Assembly: GCA_030867875.1 (NCBI GenBank)
Contig: JAOWCC010000577.1
Location: 77,481,740 to 77,545,739, forward strand
Reading direction: 5' to 3'
Length of the DNA stretch: 64,000 bases
DNA from: Actinernus sp. WN-2022
Lineage: Eukaryota; Cnidaria; Anthozoa; Actiniaria; Actinernidae
Shown: positions 54,089 through 64,000 of the stretch, in pieces
Numbering within the stretch: position 1 is the stretch's first letter
Layout of the letters: the number at the start of each line of letters is the position of its first letter
Notes under the pieces: model-generated
What the model saw: only the letters and a program-made list of their open reading frames with translations
What the model was told of the DNA's origin: nothing
Databases searched by the model: none
Made by a program: the position numbers and the translations under genes

Positions 54089-55262
54089 GGACGGTGCCTA
54101 CTATTGTCAGCGCGCACGCCGTTCTGCGCATCTTGCGTCCCGCGGGTCATCCCGCGAGACAGGCCATTCGCAGAACAGAAAGATGAAGGATTTTAAAATA
54201 CGGTCGAAAGATATGCTTGAGAAATGAACGATTTGGGAAATCTTTAAATTCCACTACACGGCCACGAAAGTCAATTTTCAGCTGAAATGGTATTAAAACA
54301 GCCGACCATTTCAATGATTTATCGTGGGGAGATGGTAGAAGAATCGTAGATTTACCCGACCAATTGAATGAAGGTTGTTTGGACTGCCATGAATCACTGC
54401 TGTCTTTTCGCCCAGCGCCTTGTGCTTTAGGCCTGTCGATGCTTTCGAGTTTCGTCAGTTTCTCCAAACATGGACTCGGCCGAGTATAAACAATGTGTGA
54501 ATACGGTCAAATAAGTTTTGTGAAAACGGGTAAACCTCTTGGAAATCCAAAGAAGAATGAAGAAGGAAGCTTCCTTTGTGCTCAAACCCCACAGTCCTAG
54601 CAACAGGTTTGATTTTCAATTAAGAAAGTCGAAAGACGGGACTGACTCTTTCCCCACCGCCATCTTGAAAATCTGCCAGAATGCAATAAAAGAAACCAAT
54701 TTTCAGACTTACTAGGGAGGCCTTGGTAAAAAATGTCAATTTTTGAAAATAAAATTAGCGATAAAGAGACCTACCGTCCACATAACTTTTTAAAACGCAT
54801 GGATACCCCCATTTTTTCTTTTTGTAATCTATAATATAGAAGCTAAACAACGTTTACATATTTTTTTTGTCTTTATAAAATTGAAACTTGATGTCCATTT
54901 CGGCAACAAAAATATGTGTCTGTTCATGGTCACTAATGAGGCTTACAAAGCAAAATTTGTACAAAAAATGATAATTGTAAGATAAATGGTTTGATTGGCA
55001 TCCTTTGTGAAGAACGCTATGTCTAACGTTTTTTGTCCTAATATTTTGCCAGATAACCCAACATATTAATCGAATTAAAAAATTGTTTCTCAAAGAAAAA
55101 TGCTGAGTCAGCACTTTTGTCGATTTTCATCCTTAATTATCTCTCTTAAACGTATGGGTACCCCATAAATTTTTTTCTGATTTCAAAAGCTCCTTAGGGG
55201 GTTCAAACAATCCATACAGATTTTTAGAAAACAAATTGGTTTGCAATTAGTAGGCACCGTCC
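54089..55262. mobile_element. 1.17-kb TIR element with GGACGGTGCCTACTA termini
   Basis: GGACGGTGCCTACTATTG at 54089 is mirrored by CAATTAGTAGGCACCGTCC ending at 55262. Flanks read TTA on both sides, compatible with a short TTA/TTAA-type duplication. No transposase-like frame was found. AT-rich interior. Confidence 0.6.
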
Positions 55263-55385
55263 TTAACAATATACCCACATTCACCACCACGCACACGACA
55301 TTCATGTAAACTAGTAGACATTCTCTTAACTATTATTATTATTTTTAATGTTATGCTATTACTGATCGGATTATTCGTGTATAAA

Positions 55386-55426
55386 TAAAGATATGTGTGT
55401 ATGTATGTATGTATGTATGTATGTAT
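55386..55426. repeat. TATG tetranucleotide microsatellite
   Basis: About nine GTAT/TATG units. Confidence 0.9.
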
Positions 55427-55612
55427 GAAGGATAAATATTAAGGTCAGACGGTGAGAGTAATAAAATTGCTATTTATGGAAACAAGAAAAATTGACATAC
55501 ATACACATGCATTCACGCACGGACACAAAAACTAGAATGATGTAAAATAAAGTAAAGTAAAATGAAGTAAATTAAATTAAATTAAAGTCAGTGAGCTATT
55601 TTGGCTTATACT

Positions 55613-55850
55613 AAAAATCACGTGACCGATGACGTCATCGTTACCTCATCACCACTAAGTGATTTGTGGGGACCCACTACCATGTATGTCCAAGTTTGAA
55701 CTGTCTGGCATTAGAAATGAGGGAGATATAGGCATGTACTTAAAATCACGTGACCGATGACGTCATCGTTACGTCATCACCACTAAGTGATTGATAGGGA
55801 CCCACTACCATGTCTGTCCAGGTTTGAAGTGTCTGGCATTAGAAGGGCAC
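55613..55850. repeat. Direct duplication of ~129 bp with CRE-like palindromes
   Basis: AAAATCACGTGACCGATGAC and GTCATCGTTAC, then ATCACCACTAAGTGATT, GACCCACTACCATGT and CTGTCTGGCATTAGAA, occur twice in tandem, 129 bp apart. Each unit contains GATGACGTCATC and CACGTG. Confidence 0.8.
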
Positions 55851-55998
55851 CATCAATACATATTCGGCTCCATCATGACCAAATGACCATAAAACTCCGT
55901 CAATATATCTTAGGAAAATCGAACACCATTCGGACTATTCGGACAGGCAACGGAGAGTCCCCGATGTACACAGAAAAAACGAAGTGCACACCATAAAA

Positions 55999-56480
55999 CC
56001 AGTTCTATCTTTACGTATTGTTTGCGATCCGTCGGCGACCCATCGCAACGCAACGTAAATTGTATTTCCATTCACGGTCACATCGCAAACAGTTTACGAT
56101 CAAGCCATTGCAAACTGTTTGCGACTGTTTGCGATGCCTTTACGTCGGTATGGAAAACAGCTTTAAATCATTCAGGCATATAGATGTCCCAAAAGACAAT
56201 AGGATTCTGTGTAATGTTTTAAGGCTGTTCAGTTTCCAAATCGACGTAAAGCGCAGCGATCGCAAACAGTTTGCGATCAAGCCATCGCAAACTGTTTGCG
56301 ATGTGACCGAGTTAATGGCAATACAGTTTACGTTGCGTTGCGATGGGCCGCCGACAGATTGCAAAGAATATGTAAGGATAGAACCAGTTCTATCTTTACG
56401 TATTGTTTGCGATCCAGTTCTATCTTTACGTATTCTATCAAGCCATCGCAAACTGTTTGCGATGCCTTAACGTCGATATA
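55999..56480. repeat. Large foldback with reiterated TCGCAAACTGTTTGCGA
   Basis: The left arm (AGTTCTATCTTTACGTATTG, GCGACCCATCGCAACGCAAC, GTCACATCGCAAACAG) is mirrored to about 56394. The 17-bp palindrome CGCAAACTGTTTGCG or a near copy recurs about six times, at the inner arm edges and again at 56446-56462. After the foldback the terminus AGTTCTATCTTTACGTATT is repeated twice directly (56386-56430). Confidence 0.75.
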
Positions 56481-58060
56481 GAAAACAGCCTTTAAAACGC
56501 GGTAGATAATAGGATTCTGTGTAATGTTTTAAAACGGGTAAAACTTCCATGGTAAAACTTCAGTCTGACACGTCGCGGGTTACTGCGTAGTAGCAAAACG
56601 GTGCCTTCTTCGGGCGTTTGAAGTACTCAATTCACGCCACATGTATTTTTGTCAGTTCAAGCTCCTTAGCTTGTATAAGCAATAGAAATTGACTTGTTAA
56701 GATAGAAAACTAGCAAAAGTTTAAGGGCCACCTCTGAAATGTGTCCTGCTGTTACATCGCTTGGCATCAGGACTCTTTATCGGAATCAATTGGGAAAAAG
56801 ACTTGGTAGACGAGTGGGTCAGGGCAGGGAGGTGGAGGTGCCGTAACCTACGTTTTATTCTAGGAAAAGGACTACTCAGTGGACCCATTCGGGTTGGCGC
56901 GCCATTTTAGAAATAAAACGCTTTGCATGACAGGACTGGAAAACTGAGTACTCATATAGAAATTAGCGAAAATATTCGAGTAATGCAATACCACTTCCAG
57001 ACCTAAATCCTGATCGGACCATTATATTGTGGCTCTTGTTTTCGTACTGCTCATTATTTAGATTAGGGTGTTTTGTATTCCTGGGCGTCGGGACTTCCAC
57101 AAATCCTCCCGCTGCTCACGGCCGGGGCAATTTAGTAACGACCTCCCTCATGTCATGACAAGTAGAATCGCATAGCCAAAGCTGGATCGCACGGTGCATT
57201 TGCGAAATCAGACGCTGATTGGCTGAGACGGAGTGGTGATTCAGAGTGGAATCACCACTGTAGACTACGCGCGCTAGTTATAACTTAGCAAAATATCAAC
57301 AAAAGTACTAAATCTTCAAGTAAGCGACGAGGGCGATATCGGTTTTTCGAGTGCAATTTAACGTGGAATTACCGAGTCAGGCATGTGATTTTCCTTACAA
57401 TTATCCTCGAATGCTCAATTCAAAATATTCCTGCATTATTCCTTTCCTTTTATCTCGTTTCTGTAGACTTAATCATGACTTTGATGATGGTACTGCTAAC
57501 TTGGCGAGATTTGGACCAGTAACAAGCCACTAGTCCTTCGATATAAGATCCTTGATATCAGAGGAGAGAAGATTGGAGTGGTTGGCTACATACTGCAGGC
57601 TACTCCACGGTAAGCGTAGAGTTGTCAGTGATGTATTTCCTGTTTACAATGTGATGTTTTACTGGTTATTCTTGAATGGTGTTCTTGAATGGCGGTGTAT
57701 AAGTAGCCTGAAAAATCCGACTAACGGAGAGGTGAGCCGAATTTTCAAGGTAGTGTATAAGGAGCTCAAGAAAGAAGAGCTCTAATTGGCAGGAACAGGA
57801 TCAGTGTTCATAGGGTCCCCAGAATGAGAATATATGTTTTTATGAGCATATCTGAAAATGACTGGATGACAAAACGCACATGTACAGGTGCAAATAGCAA
57901 TTAATTATTGTCACTTTGTGTTCGAAGCTCCTTGCCCGTTTGAATGATTTCCCGCGCTATAATGTTTTGTCTCGCATCAGTTATTCTAAGCCAGGTTCAA
58001 TTCCTTCCTGAAGTCGAGGCTGTTACGTCGCAGTGGACGATCTCAACGACAGGATATAAA
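56481..58060. other. No gene recognised
   Basis: 56570-56710 is the inverse of parts of 61250-61330 and 61935-61970 (see findings). A frame at 57552-57785 (EERRLEWLATYCRLLHGKR) has no recognised family. Near 57090-57120 a repeat is shared with 19300. Confidence 0.4.
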
Positions 58061-58064
58061 TAAG

Positions 58065-58159
58065 ATATTCTGGGATATGGAAAGACGAGGAAGTGGCCAA
58101 GCGAGTGAGTGGAGTTGATGTCGTCGTAGGAGGTCACTCACACACGTTCTTGTATTCAG
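58065..58159 (+). pseudogene. Orphan exon of an ecto-5'-nucleotidase-like gene
   Basis: The frame reads SGIWKDEEVAKRVSGVDVVV followed by GGHSHTFLYS. GVDVVVGGHSHTFLY with the metal-binding GxHxH is diagnostic of the 5'-nucleotidase / UshA metallophosphoesterase family; the enzymes hydrolyse AMP and related nucleotides outside the cell. It ends at a weak donor (CAG|GTATTG). The upstream acceptor is poor (AATAAG|AT) and the His of the preceding GHSG motif appears as Tyr. No other exon was found between about 56 and 64 kb on this strand. Either a captured or decayed exon, or one exon of a gene with very long introns. Confidence 0.6.
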
Positions 58160-58837
58160 GTATTGGAATTAATAGGTGGAGAGTTCACACTAGACCCTAG
58201 TTTATTAATATAGATACTTGACACAGAAATTACTTGGAACGACTTTACTGATGAGCACTTTTATACAACAAGATACTGATTTATTAACGAATGGATATAT
58301 ATATATTACAGTACCCAGCTAGATTATTTAAAATGGCATGAGGAAGTGTCAAACATTATAAATGAACATCTAGCCAGGGCTAATTGTGTCAAATACCATC
58401 ATTTTGGTGAGTTGAGTCATTCTATATGTGGCCGTGGTGGCGACCGTCAGGTAATTGGGCTGCGTGGCACTTGTCTTAGAGAAAATAAATATATAATCTA
58501 ACAGATATAGGCCTGTAGGTCTACACATTCTACAGCCTACTTGTCTTATTACAAATGAATGTTGGGCTTGAGGAGCTGTCGAAAAACACAAAACATGACC
58601 TGAAAGTGCAGCAGAAGGCATTTGCAAACGTCTAAATCTAAATATTTCCCGGGGGAGCCGCATGCTCCCGGACCTTCAAATAGCGACCGTTACGGGGCAG
58701 TTCTTTGGGCCTATACAAATTTTAAATTCCTGGCTACGCCTCTGACCTAGGTAATAAATGTGTCCAAAATGGGTCAGTTATAGTCCAGAGATTTGGGGCA
58801 TAGCCAGTTTTGTTTTCATCTCTATACAAAAATAGAT
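58160..58837. other. No gene recognised
   Basis: AT-rich, with ATATATATA near 58299. A short minus-strand frame (58370-58663) lacks features. Confidence 0.35.
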
Positions 58838-59115
58838 AAGTAATAGATAAAGAAAGAGCGGACGATCTTATGGGATTTACAAACTCAGATAAACTCGATC
58901 TGAAAGAGAGTTTGTAAATCCCATAAAGGTCGGACGCGAATTCTTTAATTCTTTATCGCACTTATCAAACGTCTAGATGTAGAGAGTAATGCCGTTTTTA
59001 GTTATTTTGGTGATACGACTTATTTTGGCCGAAATCTGAATTAGATTTAAAGATCACTTATCGGTCGGTGATTTCCTTCGTTTTTGCTTTATGTATTATT
59101 AATTACTTCGATAAG
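58838..59115. repeat. Dispersed repeat with central hairpin, copy 2
   Basis: AGTAATAGATAAAGAAAGAG leads into CGATCTTATGGGATTTACAA / TTGTAAATCCCATAAAGGTCG and then CTTATCAAACGTCTAGATGT, GTGATACGACTTATTTTGGC and ACTTATCGGTCGGTGATTTCC. Flanks match copy 1 at 52220; the hairpin stem does not. Confidence 0.65.
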
Positions 59116-61250
59116 GGAAATACAGATTTTTTTATTCAGCAACATCAAAGTTCTAGCGTGGCTAGCTCAAAAATTCCACTTTTAACCACACTGACTAAGC
59201 AGAATGTATGATAGTTCCAAATTTCAATTTCTAATTTTTAAATGAACGGAAATTCAATCCACATTTTCTATTTTAACTTTATTCTTCAGTACATTAAACA
59301 AAAACAAAAATTGAAATTAAGAAACCAATTTTGTAATTTTCAATTTTGGATAAAAATCAAATGGACGGAAGACCCACGAACCGTCTAAAAATTGGCATAC
59401 TAGTAGTTTAATATTCTCGTAACAAAAGTGTGTTTGGAAATTGTAACATTTACATTATTTATCGTTTTACGGCCCGTTTACGCAAGTCCAATCAACTTCA
59501 AATGATATTGTGTTTAGCTGAAAATAGTAAAAAAAATCCAAAACTCTAAGTATTTGGAGTTTTGACAAACCCAGAAACCGTTTTGTTGATGTGATATCTT
59601 ACTATCAGACTTTACAATTTGTAAATAGTTGTTCGCTTTTAGCATGTTGAACTGGAATGAAAAGCTTAGTAAACAAGAGCACAATTTTTTGTTTTCGTTC
59701 ATACAAACCATTTTTTACTGCAGTCTTGTAGCCAGTTATATATCATATAAGCTTTCCAACGATATTTAGGTTTTGGTATGTACGATAAATGGACGGCGCG
59801 CTATGTTTTCCCAAAAACGTACCCTGAAAGGTCTTCAGTAACATCGCCGGAGCCAGCAAGGAGATAATCGAGCCAGCCGATGGAGATAAAGTATACGTCC
59901 TACAGGCATACGAACGTTGTTTTCCCGGTTCCATGCCTTATGAAACTGCCTGAGAAATGTTTTCCTAAAGAACTAGAAATGCGGCGAAGCACTTAATTAC
60001 GATAAAGCAGTATCTATTCAAAATGAGGCACATTATCGAAACAGAAACGGGAATTTCTTGGGACGATTATCCGAAAGTTGGCGAGTTTAATTCCTCCAAA
60101 TTTAGGTGAAATTTGTCTTTAAGTTAAATGTGTCTTATGGAATGGAACATACCTGAATGAAGTCCTGGACCTGACTGACTGACTGAGCAACTCATGCATC
60201 TCTCTCTTTTAAGCTTAGTCAGTGTCGCCATTGATTTACAGTCCACTTGTTAATACGTCACTCACGATATCTCTTTTGTCATTTCAGCTTCAAATTGTTT
60301 TTTAAACAAACGAAACAGCTGGAGTTTTTTAAGCCACTTAATAAGTTCTTTAGCTCGCAATGCGCTCAACTCAGTATTTCGTTTTCAGGACAAACGCTTC
60401 CAAGACAATATAAAAAGTTCTACCGAAAAGCACTTGTAGTTTGAATTGCATTAACCTTCATACTACTTTCCACAATGAGTTTTTATACAACGCGAGATAT
60501 TGAATTATTCGGCGATTTCAAGAAAGACAAATTAACGAAAACCTACGATTTATGGATTAGTGCACCGTGATTTTGAAATCCCATTTGAAATTTGGTACTG
60601 AACTGTGCAATCTAAAATAATGTTTTTTTTGTTGTCCAGAATTCAGTTCAGTTTGCCCTTCCTTGTTGTTGCCATGCAATTAGTATCTATGAAAGGAGAA
60701 GAGTTATTCCCACTTAACGAAATCGAAAAAAGTGGGTGTACGGGACTTATGCTTTCAGCTGACAGCATTTATATCAATTCATTGTGATATATATTTCCTA
60801 AAGCCGTGCATAATCCCGTCAAGATGTCATTCAAACTTTATAGTGTGCTCCAAATATTGGTCAACAAATATGTAACTCCGCCCACCACTGGAATTGTCTC
60901 GCTAATTCAGCTTTAAGGCATTCAATATTTTAATCAAGAACAAAGAGAACTTTCGGCCCAAATATTTTAACCGATTTCCTGAGTAGCACGGAACCTCTCG
61001 AGACCTGTATTCTGATTGCACCCATAATACTAACTTCTATTGTTTTTGTATACTGCACTTTTTAAAGGTTAGGGTGTTTTCTATTGTTGGGTAGGCCAAT
61101 ACTGTCGCTCGTTTCGAGAAGTTCTACCCGATCCAAGTTTCCTCAGTTGCTACTTAGGCCATCCCCATAAAACCTTTCGTTGTCCATCGCCCAACCGATC
61201 CACTTTTTCAAAAAATACCAGGATAGAAAGTGTTTTTACGTGTTCTTACG
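59116..61250. other. No gene recognised
   Basis: AT-rich. Short frames (for example 59743-59934 minus, 60247-60444 plus) have no family features or splice support. Confidence 0.4.
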
Positions 61251-61327
61251 TTTTGTCTATCTTAACAAATCAATATATTGCTTATACAAGCTAAGGAGCT
61301 TGAAACAAAATATGTGGTGTGAAATGA

Positions 61328-61935
61328 GGGCTTCAGTTCAGTTCAGTTTCAGTTTTCAGTTTTCTTTATTTCCACTCTATGTACTACACGGATAATTACA
61401 AGTTAAAGAGTATGATAGACATTTAGGAGGAGGATACATAAAAGACAGTATTAAATATGGTAGTAACAGGGGGAGAGTGTGCAGTGGTTAAAGGAGCCGA
61501 AGCTTTCGAGTTAACCACTGCCCGCACAGGACAACGTAAAATACAGGTTTAAGGTATATAAAACTGCGGTTGACTTAAGCCTCGATAGCTCCTATAGGAT
61601 TTGGATTAGAAAATATCTAGGTAAGGATAGGAACCAAATTTTTAAAGTGAAAATATCAGACTAATTTGCTAATATATTAAACTAATCGACTAATAATATT
61701 ATCAACAAACACATACATCTAATACATGACTAGGGCAGTTGTGATCTGAGAAGATAGATTTTATAATGTTTCTTAAACTGAGAGTAACTTAGACACTTAA
61801 TTTCTGTGGGGATCGATTGCCATATTTTGGATAAAGAAAACTTGAAAGTTGTCATGCCATAGTTAGTTTTAGGTTGCGGTCTATAGAAATTCATATTTTT
61901 AGCATACCTGGTGAACGCTTGTAGAACGCACCGTT
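61328..61935 (-). pseudogene. LINE 3' end: RT C-terminus plus 3' UTR and tail
   Basis: On the minus strand from 61935 the translation reads KNMNFYRPQPKTNYGMTTF, KFSLSKIWQSIPTEIKCLSY and FKKHYKIYLLRSQLP then stop, the typical C-terminal 'W..iP..ik...s...FK..yk..Ll' of LINE RTs. The 3' UTR follows and ends near GTGGAAATAAAGAAAACTG with ACTGAAACTGAACTGAACTG repeats (about 61328-61355), a normal retroposon tail. It is 5'-truncated. A small hairpin (GTGCAGTGGTTAAA / TTAACCACTGCCCGC) lies at 61479-61530. Confidence 0.6.
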
Positions 61936-62285
61936 TTGCTACTAGTCAGTAACCCGCAATCAGACGATCCTTTCCCTGCCCAAGCCCACGTATTTATCTA
62001 GGAAAAGGAGCCTAATCGTAAATTAAACTGCTCAGCCAACCTCTTTCCCAGGAACTTCTCTGTCAGATTCAAAATGGCGGCTACTCCAGAGGCTGGATCA
62101 CGTGATCAAACTGGGTGATCTTTTTCACGTGATTTAGTGATCTCAGATGACTAAAAATACATAGATTAGCCGCAGTGGTTTTATAAAATTTAGAAATTTG
62201 ATAGCAATTGAGTGACGATGGCTGCGGTTGTATAGTGGGAACAAAAATACGTTGGATCCAAAGTGAGGACTTATACAGCCAAAAG

Positions 62286-62437
62286 GTAAACAATTAAGAA
62301 TGAAAAGTCCGAAGACTACAGCAAAGCGGATATACAACTGTACGTAAAATTCTAGCACAAAGTGCTTTGTGTTAGAATTTTACGTTGTATCAAGTCAGCT
62401 TTGCTGTAGTCTTCGGACTTTCCTTCTTAATAGTTTA
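62286..62437. mobile_element. 152-bp foldback
   Basis: TTAAGAATGAAAAGTCCGAAG and ACTACAGCAAAGC are mirrored by GCTTTGCTGTAGTCTTCGG and ACTTTCCTTCTTAA. The inner arms are GTAAAATTCTAGCACAAAG / CTTTGTGTTAGAATTTTAC. Confidence 0.8.
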
Positions 62438-62782
62438 TATTGTCATTTCATGAATTAATAAAATGTGCGATTCCTTTCTTTAGGAGCTCGTCTAAATATG
62501 GGAATATTTCATGACGTGTACAAACCATAGGTATCCCAATCCGGAGTAAGCGAGATGCGATTAACGGTATTTCCACGCGGCGTATGATGCAGTAAAAACA
62601 GGTCTACTCGTACTAAACGGCTCGAAATGGAGTTTACTTGGATAAATAAACAGTGGAAGGCCGGTATAACAATGCTACCAGGATGTATCTAAGCTAGAAG
62701 AGAGTCCTTAAAAGCCGTTCACTTTCCGCATACTTTCCGTCAGCGTTGAATAAATTCCGAAGCGAAGCGATCGATAGCACAT

Positions 62783-63079
62783 GTAATAGCATAGTTAATA
62801 GAGTGGAATGGTTAGGAAATCCAGCGACCTTCTTTGTTATAGGTCTTTGTTAGCTTTTTTCAACCATCACCGTGCACAAAAGACAATAGAAATTCCAATG
62901 TGTTAATCATTCAGCCAATAGAAACGCGTGAGTTCAGTCGTTCAGGGGACGCTAATGAACTATAACCGTGCACAATCTTTTGTCTTACCCCCTTCCAACC
63001 TAAATCGCAGCGCCTTTGTTAGCCCCTTTGAAGTTTGCCGGGTTTCCTAACCATTCCACTCTATTAACTATGGTAATAG
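62783..63079. mobile_element. 283-bp MITE with 7-bp target duplication
   Basis: The body, 62790-63072, begins CATAGTTAATAGAGTGGAAT and ends with its inverse (ATTCCACTCTATTAACTATG). The arms extend through GGTTAGGAAA / TTTCCTAACC. GTAATAG flanks both sides (62783-62789, 63073-63079). It shares termini with the 32-bp insertion at 36667-36698. No transposase. Confidence 0.75.
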
Positions 63080-63099
63080 CAAACAAGTCTGTGTTACAA

Positions 63100-63935
63100 A
63101 CGATTATACACATGCAGTTAAGTTCTAATAAAAGTACTCATTCAAAAGCTGAACTTTGAAGAACTATGAAGAAGATGAAAGGATCTTAACTGTTGCTAAA
63201 TGGTTCCTTTCTCGATGTTTGAAGTGTGCTGACGGTTGTTCACTTCGAAAATGATTTTTTTTATCTCACAATTTGATGAATTTGTTTTCCGCTTTACTCT
63301 AATTTGAAACGCTTATAAAATACAACATGCACCAAAATAAACATCTGTTGTAATATAATAATAAATTCAAGTAAAACTACAATAACCGAGATAGTCATTA
63401 GAGGTATATTGTTGCTGTTAGAGGATAGCGCTTCCATAGCAGCTCTCATCACAAGCCTTGATGGCATGAAAGCATATGCTCGGAATATTCGCCTAATTAC
63501 ACAAGGAACTACAGGAAATAGAAGACGAGAACAAAAATTGAAATCAATGAAAACGGAGACGAATGGAACGTTAGCCGCAAACAACAAGGCGGTGTTACAA
63601 ACGATTATATACGCATGTAGCGGTTAAGGTCTAATAAACGTGCTCACTTTGAAGAAGAACTAATGAGAAGATGAAAGGATTTTAACTGTAATATTGTTGC
63701 TGTTAGAGAATGCCGCTTCCAAAGCAGCTTTCATCACACGCAAGCCTTGATGGCATGAAAGCAATTGCTCGGAATGTTCGCCTTATTACACAAGGCACAG
63801 AGAAAAGAGAAGTCGACGAGAACATGGGCAAGAATCGAGGACATCATGGCTGCCGAGCATGCGTAGTTTGTGATTTCTTGCACTTTAAAAATGGCGTCGG
63901 TTATAAGAGATTGACTGGGAAATAATATAAAAGCG
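63100..63935. repeat. Tandem ~290-bp repeat units at the right edge
   Basis: GTTACAAACGATTATA recurs at about 63094 and 63595, GATGAAAGGAT(C/T)TTAACTGT at about 63174 and 63671, and ATATTGTTGCTGTTAGAG with AGCCTTGATGGCATGAAAGC at about 63406-63473 and 63692-63763. In each unit one frame reads SLDGMKA(Y/I)ARN(I/V)RLITQGT. That frame could be a duplicated short exon or a repeat-encoded peptide; no family is recognised. Confidence 0.6.
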
Positions 63936-64000
63936 AAATTTTCATCCATCAGTTAATATATACTTGTCCAATGTCTGTACGTCTTAAAACATTTAACTCC

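Noticed and set aside
54147..54467. 106-codon minus-strand frame inside the 54089-55262 TIR element
   Set aside because: No transposase motif (DDE/DDD) or known domain; frame length is possible by chance.
59743..60444. Short frames near 59.8 and 60.3 kb
   Set aside because: No family pattern, no splice signals, AT-rich context.

Overview
This is eukaryotic DNA from an animal, most likely an anthozoan cnidarian such as a stony coral. The support is indirect: spliced host genes with GT-AG introns, tRNA-derived SINEs, a high density of ACATGTACATGT-type palindromes, and cnidarian-style transposon fragments. No species can be named from the sequence. By length, most of the window is transposable elements, foldback (MITE-like) repeats and minisatellites. 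There are two intact-looking host genes, one decayed kinase-family gene and one orphan exon.

Layout. 1-5.5 kb: remains of a large virus-like or Maverick/Polinton-like element. It has an integrase-tail-like reading frame (+), a TFIIB-like factor (-) and a protein-primed-type family B DNA polymerase (-), all broken by stops or frameshifts, with a 308-bp palindrome just upstream of the polymerase. 5.6-13.2 kb: fragments of BEL/Pao gag, two LINEs, a tyrosine recombinase, a Helitron-like element, foldbacks and an hAT-type MITE with an 8-bp target duplication. 13.7-29.0 kb: a seven-exon 2-oxoglutarate/Fe(II) dioxygenase gene (+, 324 aa), with all junctions in frame and all metal and cosubstrate residues present. 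Its introns hold a Ty3/Gypsy relic, a SAP-domain relic, MITEs, an ISL2EU-like element and two 20-bp minisatellite blocks. 29-34 kb: foldback elements and no gene. 34-37.2 kb: a decayed kinase-family gene (+) whose intron is filled by a ~57-bp minisatellite. 38.8-43.1 kb: a second Helitron-like copy, a 1.1-kb TIR element and a tRNA-derived SINE. 43.3-44.9 kb: a two-exon class A GPCR gene (-, 373 aa). 45.6-52.2 kb: a LINE split by a young Ty3/Gypsy element (46063-50596) with 201-bp LTRs differing at two sites and an AGTTA target duplication. 52.2-64 kb: foldbacks, tandem duplications, a LINE 3' end and an orphan 5'-nucleotidase exon.

The host genes show no functional link to each other. The part most likely to be new is the polymerase + TFIIB-like + integrase-tail module at the left edge. 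A TFIIB-type initiation factor is known from cellular and nucleocytoplasmic large DNA virus genomes; I do not know it as a standard Maverick/Polinton gene. The rest of this element lies beyond position 1.
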